DNA of 64,000 bases from Gnetum montanum (taxonomy: Eukaryota > Streptophyta > Gnetopsida > Gnetales > Gnetaceae), in assembly GCA_015680685.1 (NCBI GenBank), contig MNCI01034323.1, positions 8,652 through 72,651 of the forward strand, given 5' to 3'. The notes under the pieces were generated by a model that saw only the letters and a list, made by a program, of their open reading frames with translations, was not told where the DNA came from and ran no database searches. Below, piece by piece: positions 59,516-64,000 of this stretch; position 1 is the stretch's first letter; every line of letters starts with the position of its first letter. The position numbers and the translations under genes were made by a program.

Positions 59516-60392
59516 TGGTAAAACACTTTTATATTGAGGACTAGCATATCATATATACAATATTGTAGATGTGATATCATAGCCTAACATATGTCATCAT
59601 AGAATTGATGTAGTGTGACATGGTAAGGCCTATAAATTCAAGTCCATTATCATGTCAAAAAAAGTTTGAGTATAATACTTAGCAAAATTCTTGAAGTTTG
59701 ATTTCTTAAAGTTAGAGTTAGTATGAATGCCTACAATGTTATGAATTATAGCTACACAAAATATTTATTTGAATGGATTATTCTTGGACAAAATTATGAA
59801 TAGAAATAAAAATCAAGATCATTCTTCATCGTTGGAGCATATTCAATAGAATATATTTACTTTTTCATAATGTTTACTTTTACTATGTCATTTAAATTTC
59901 TTAATTCATTTATAATTATAATGTTTATTAGTAAGGAGGAATGAGTACAACTAGTTTCAAGCATAAAGTATAATTATTAGATAACCTATTAGTGACTTTG
60001 CTTGATTTGCTTAGTAGTAAAGTTACAAGGTAATCCTAGTAATAGTTACATCAGCCCACGATGTGTACAAAAAACTATGAATAAATACTTATCACCATAG
60101 GATAGAATAGCTTTATATTTTTTTTATACTTAGATATAAAAATTACATTCATTATCCATTATGTCTACACATAGCATATTTAAAGAAAATCAATATCATT
60201 TTATCATATACCTCACTAAGAGTTAAACCATATATTTTGCACCTTGCTAACTCTAAGTCGGAAGATAAAGATTATAAAATTACTATCAACTCACTGGTAT
60301 ACTTACACTTTCCATCCATGAATCATGATCTAGTTGCATGTGAACACTTGTAGCTTGTATGGTTGAGTGTTGGAATATCCTATTGCTCATCA
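59516..60392 (+). repeat. D 3' LTR
   Basis: It starts TGGTAAAACACTTTTATATT and ends TTGCTCATCA. It contains GTGATATCATAG (59571-59582), TATAAAT (59631-59637) and the end block. It is 877 bases against 875 in the 5' copy. Confidence 0.88.
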
Positions 60393-61949
60393 ACCACCAT
60401 CAACATAGCCAACATTCATGTAAATCCTCATGTTAACTTATGACATTAAAATTCACTTAAATAAATAAATTGAAGCCACATAATTCATGAAGGGGCTATG
60501 CTAGCTTTCAAGGAGGTCACATAGCCAAAATTGCATGAATCCTTCACTTATCTATGGCAAATTCCACATTATAGTAACGTTATGGTCATAAGGTTCAAAA
60601 TAAATACCAACTTGATGCTACCTTTTTGTTGGTTCACTATACAATCTATTATGCCTCTTGCTCCACTAGTTTCTTGTCTATTACTTACCTTCACCCATGC
60701 AGTTTAGTGCTCCACCTACCATTGCTACCTTAATTATGTTGTCCTTTGCCATCTATGCATGGCACCACCACCTTCATATTTCTTACTATCCATTGTTGAT
60801 GTTTACTTGAACCACTAGTATCTACAATTTTCATTAGTGGTCACTCTCTATGAAATTATCCTTCCACATTTTTCATCAAGGGTTTTGATGGTATGAACCT
60901 ATGGTATCCATGGATATCATTAGTACCCTATGTTTGTATTGGACTAGAGCTTGTAAACATCACAAGAACCCTAGGTTTGTACCAATCCAACTATGTGTAA
61001 ATAACATAGATCTTTATTGGAAGTGTGTAGAAAAATTTGAATTTTAGAATTTAAAATTTTAAAATTAAAATTCATAGAGGAATATGATTAAATTTTACCA
61101 ATTGGTCAAATAGGTTGGCTACTAAAAAATGTAATGAAAACTAGAAAACTAAGTACACTAGTTTTGGAGTAGTACTATGATGAGTGACCTCTTGGAAAGC
61201 TATTGGAAAGTCTCAATTTTTAAGTTTTAATAGTCATAAATTTTCATTTGGTAAAAATTTTTCATAAAAAATTGGTATTTATAATATATTTTGACCTTTC
61301 AAATGCAATGAATGAAATATATTTACTTTATAGATATCCAAAAATTAGTTTTAAATTTTTGTTCTTAAATAATGCATTAATAACTATAGGAGCAAAATTT
61401 AGCATTACTTGGGCATACGTTATCCATATCTAATTTATAAATAATTATTTATAATATTTTTGGACCTTTTGAATCCAATGGTATTGTTAGATTGATCATT
61501 TACAAAGCCAATAATTAGGTGGAAGTTTAAACTATCTTAGTAGACTATAAACTAGAACACTTAATCATGCCTAATGATCAAATGATTAGAACTACCAATT
61601 TGACACTTTTTCATCCATTTGGGTCTTTGAATTAGATAATTAAGTTATACTTATGGTTAGAATTTGACCTCTATCTATAGTTGGTCATTAGTTACACTAC
61701 TAGAGTTAGTGTTCTAAGGGGGGTAGAAAAGTTATTAAGGAGTCTAGGGAGTGAACCCAAACCATTGTCAAACCAATGAATCAATCAGTTGAAGAATTAC
61801 TTAGTAACCCTAAAAGAAAAGAATATTTATATTAACTCAATAGATAATTAGGTTATTCAGTAGAGATTGATCAACATGAAGAATCATAACCTTGTGATGA
61901 CAAGACATATGATATCTATGATAAGAAATGAATTAGGAAAAAATCCATG
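60393..61949 (+). other. H internal sequence after D, unassigned
   Basis: No coding motif is seen. Two ~40-base near repeats share TTATAATATNTTTNGACCTTT and AATGCAATG/ATCCAATGG (61275-61310 and 61440-61480). The frame at 61248-61433 has no motif. 61740-61949 may be the poorly conserved N-terminal part of the retrocopy that follows. Confidence 0.35.
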
Positions 61950-63020
61950 TTTAAAAGTGACAACATACAATGTGATTGAAAGATTTCTTGCTAATGAAAG
62001 ACAACATTCACTATGTTCATCTTTGATCTTAGACTAGCATGAATATTAATACCCACACATCCTTGTAGAATTACAAGATTTGAATGCTAATGTCTTATGT
62101 TTATAAGAAGTTCCACCTTGGTAAGTACTCATACCAATTCTAATTTGATTTAAGAATGTTAAGATATAAAGAACTTATAGGAAAAATATTCAAATGATGG
62201 TTATTTTTTAAGCCATAAAGACTAGCCTATTATAGGAATCAAAATATGGATGATTGCATAATCTTCTACAAAGAATCCAAGTTTAAGTTAATACAAATAT
62301 TTGAATGGAGATTAAAAAGACATGATTTTTGAAATTCCCAAACTTTAATTTATGTAAAAGAAAGAATGATCAAGATTTCATAGAAGCTACATAGCCTTTG
62401 CATTGGTACTTAAAATGTAGTTATTATGAAGGTATGTATGTGTGGTTAACACACATTTGATCATTGATCCAACATACTCGGATATCAAACTCTATTAAGT
62501 ATCTTACTTGATTAATTAGATTAAGAAAATCATGAAGTACAAGCTATTTCTAGCCCATACAAATCTTGCCCTAGTACCATTTGTCTTTTGTGGAGACTTT
62601 AATGTGAAAGATGGAAGTGATATTCATCAATTATTAAATTATGAACATGTGAAAAAGCCTTTAGAAGAGGAACTTGATTTAAAGAAGAAATTTGTATTAA
62701 TTCATCATATAATTCCTTTAGCCAATGAATATTCCATCTACTTTGAATTCTTAGGAGATAAGTCAAATCTTCAAATTTGTTAAAAAATGATGCTAATAAA
62801 TAGTATTCATAAATAACCATACTTCACTAATTGTGCTACCATGATTACTAAAGATGAGCCAACAACTTTCTTTATCGAGAACATAGATTACATTTGATAT
62901 GATATTAAATTCTTCCAAGTTACAAAGTTACTAGAGTTAATTCTCAAGGAAGATGTTGAGTAGGAAGATCAAACCATGCCATCCCAAACAAGACCTAATC
63001 ATATTTGCATTATGATAGAA
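61950..63020 (+). pseudogene. CCR4-like deadenylase (EEP domain) retrocopy
   Basis: The active gene family shortens mRNA poly(A) tails with a Mg-dependent exonuclease domain. The conserved blocks occur in the family's order and spacing: VTTYNV (61956-61975), NANVLCL*EV (62080-62110), DDCIIFYKESKFKL (62250-62290), VNTHLIIDPTYSDIKLY (62443-62493), PFVFCGDFN (62577-62603), IDYI (62883-62894), LLELILKEDVE (about 62930) and PNHI (62994-63005). Catalytic Asn, Glu, Asp/Asn, Asp and His positions survive; the Asp before the last His is Asn. The one long frame is 62532-62783. Stops and frame changes make it dead. No intron-size gaps separate the blocks, so I infer a cDNA copy. The exact paralog (CCR4 homolog versus another EEP) is uncertain. 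Confidence 0.65.
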
Positions 63021-63503
63021 TTATAATGACTCTCATGATCCTTAAGGTTAATTAAAATTAAGAAGTTTTCAAAATTTTACATCTATTTCTTGTTTCCTTA
63101 TTCTCCTTATTTATTTAATTTTTATTTCTAACTTAAAAAGTAAAATATTTTTGGTAATACAAGTTGGAAATAAGGAGTTTTTTCTACCTTCATTAGGGTA
63201 ACCAAAGATATGAGTTGTACTTTGTGTAATCTTGGTTAGGGATTTATGATTAATAGTTAATAGATGTTTAATTTACCTATTGTTATTACCTAGAGATTGA
63301 CTTAAGTATTTACATGATAAGATTTATTTTCATGAAATATTTATCTCATTTCTATTTCATTTTTAGAATAAGGAAAAGAACCTTAAAGCATTGGAACAAA
63401 TCAAAGCATTGGAACAATGAATCATGAAGGAAGCTCTAGAGTAAGGAGAAACATTGTTAATGCAAACACATTTGAGGATAAACGAAAGCTAAGGGGGATG
63501 GTT
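63021..63503 (+). other. H 3' internal region and polypurine tract
   Basis: AT-rich sequence with a direct repeat CAAAGCATTGGAACAA near 63383-63418. It ends with AAGCTAAGGGGGATGGTT (63486-63503), a polypurine-like tract directly before the right LTR. The tract sets the element's orientation as plus. Confidence 0.5.
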
Positions 63504-63921
63504 TGACATGTTTCTATTTTCAAATAAATTCATTTATAGTAAAGATGATGTTGCTTTATAAAAATAATATAATTATTGTAATAAGACTCAAAAGAACACA
63601 TTGTACTAATGAGCATGTTTCTTGAGGTGACCTTTGGATGGTTTTACCTAAGGTATTTATACCTAGGAACTAGAGGTTGTATTAGCACAAAGTTGAAAAG
63701 TATATAAAGGTAACTAATAGAGGCTAGGTGAAGTAGAACAGGAAGTGACTTACAATTCCTTCTAACTAGATATAGGCCTAATTGTGGTTGTAGTGCTAGA
63801 TTACCTCTAGGGAATAGATGCTGAAAGTAGATAATCCTAACCCTCATAGCATGACCCAAATACATTATTTTTACATTAATAAAATTTCATTTTCATTTTC
63901 TTCTACATTTCTTCTCTTGCA
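63504..63921 (+). repeat. H right LTR
   Basis: It begins TGACATGTTTC after the purine tract and ends CTCTTGCA. It has TATATAAAGG (about 63701-63710) and AATAAA (about 63876-63882). It pairs with 46733-47086. The last 79 bases of the window (63922-64000) would be flank. Confidence 0.6.
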
Positions 63922-64000
63922 TTCATTATCCATAATTTCAAATGTTACATATATTTGATGTTTATCATGACATCCAAGAATGGGATATCATACAACTCAT

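Larger units (their letters stand above)
47389..60392 (+). mobile_element. D: full-structure Athila-like element, gag-pol-ORF X
   Basis: This 13.0-kb element has LTRs 47389-48263 and 59516-60392, a tRNA-Asp-type primer site, gag, protease, RT, RNase H, integrase, spacer with poly(A) signal, internal U3-like block, ORF X and polypurine tract. The flanks GTTAC and ACCAC agree at two of five positions, with only transitions between them, so the target duplication is weak. All genes are broken. It is the only copy here that combines the pol of C with the ORF X of A and B. Confidence 0.88.
46733..63921 (+). mobile_element. H: LTR element carrying a host-gene retrocopy, split by D
   Basis: The left LTR is ~46733-47086, and a polypurine tract and right LTR are at 63486-63921. 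Internal sequence is 47087-47388 plus 60393-63503 once D is removed (~3.4 kb). It contains a CCR4-like EEP pseudogene (61950-63020) and no retroelement gene that I can find. The primer site was not recognised and target duplications are unclear, so the boundaries are approximate. Confidence 0.5.

Noticed and set aside
62532-62783. A functional deadenylase gene
   Set aside because: The neighbouring conserved blocks lie in other frames and contain stops, so only a pseudogene call is supported.

Overview
This window is a nest of decayed LTR retrotransposons from a large, AT-rich plant nuclear genome. I see no intact host gene, rRNA or tRNA. The plant assignment rests on Ty3/gypsy elements primed by tRNA-Asp (18-nt sites close to TGGCGCCGTTGCCGGGGA), an Athila-type protease motif (DLGSG), and Ty1/copia elements primed by initiator-Met tRNA. 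I cannot name the species. Most long open frames are shadows or short pieces of broken retroelement genes.

Layout. 1-804: two LTR pieces of one Athila-like family, head to head. 805-4615 and probably 13739 onward: E1, a gag-only Ty3 element on the minus strand, split by A. 4621-13733 (minus): A, an Athila-like element with gag and ORF X but no pol. 14781-18210: LTR-like sequence of a possible copia element. 18211-19800, 29634-30009 and 41792-42041 (minus): three pieces of one old gypsy pol (E0). E0 was split by C (19806-29628, minus, gag-pol, perfect target duplication GATGC) and by F (30010-41786, minus, small non-autonomous LTR element). The left LTR of F was in turn split by B (30445-38930, plus, gag and ORF X, no pol). 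42042-44282: remnant of a copia gag-protease (G). 46733-63921 (plus): H, an LTR element that appears to carry a retrocopy of a CCR4-like deadenylase gene, split by D (47389-60392, plus). D is the one Athila-like copy here with gag, pol and ORF X.

The most interesting theme is the shared plan of A, B, C and D. After the last gag or pol codon comes a T-rich tract with AATAAA (AATAAG in C), then a conserved non-coding spacer with the purine core GGGGAGGA. In A, B and D a U3-like block with a TATA box follows about 355-400 nt later, and then ORF X (start MxPKR, coiled-coil middle, end EEP-rich). The dyad repeats in the internal block resemble those in the same element's own LTR. I infer two transcription units: LTR to gag-pol with an internal poly(A) site, and internal promoter to ORF X with the LTR poly(A) site. 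C keeps pol but lacks ORF X, A and B keep ORF X but lack pol, and D has both, which suggests a cooperating family.

All coding regions are broken by stops and frameshifts. Many stops look like C-to-T decay of CAG, CAA and TGG codons, as expected for methylated plant heterochromatin. Two single Ns (5929, 13355) sit beside exact local duplications and look like assembly joins. Similarities were judged by eye; no search was run.
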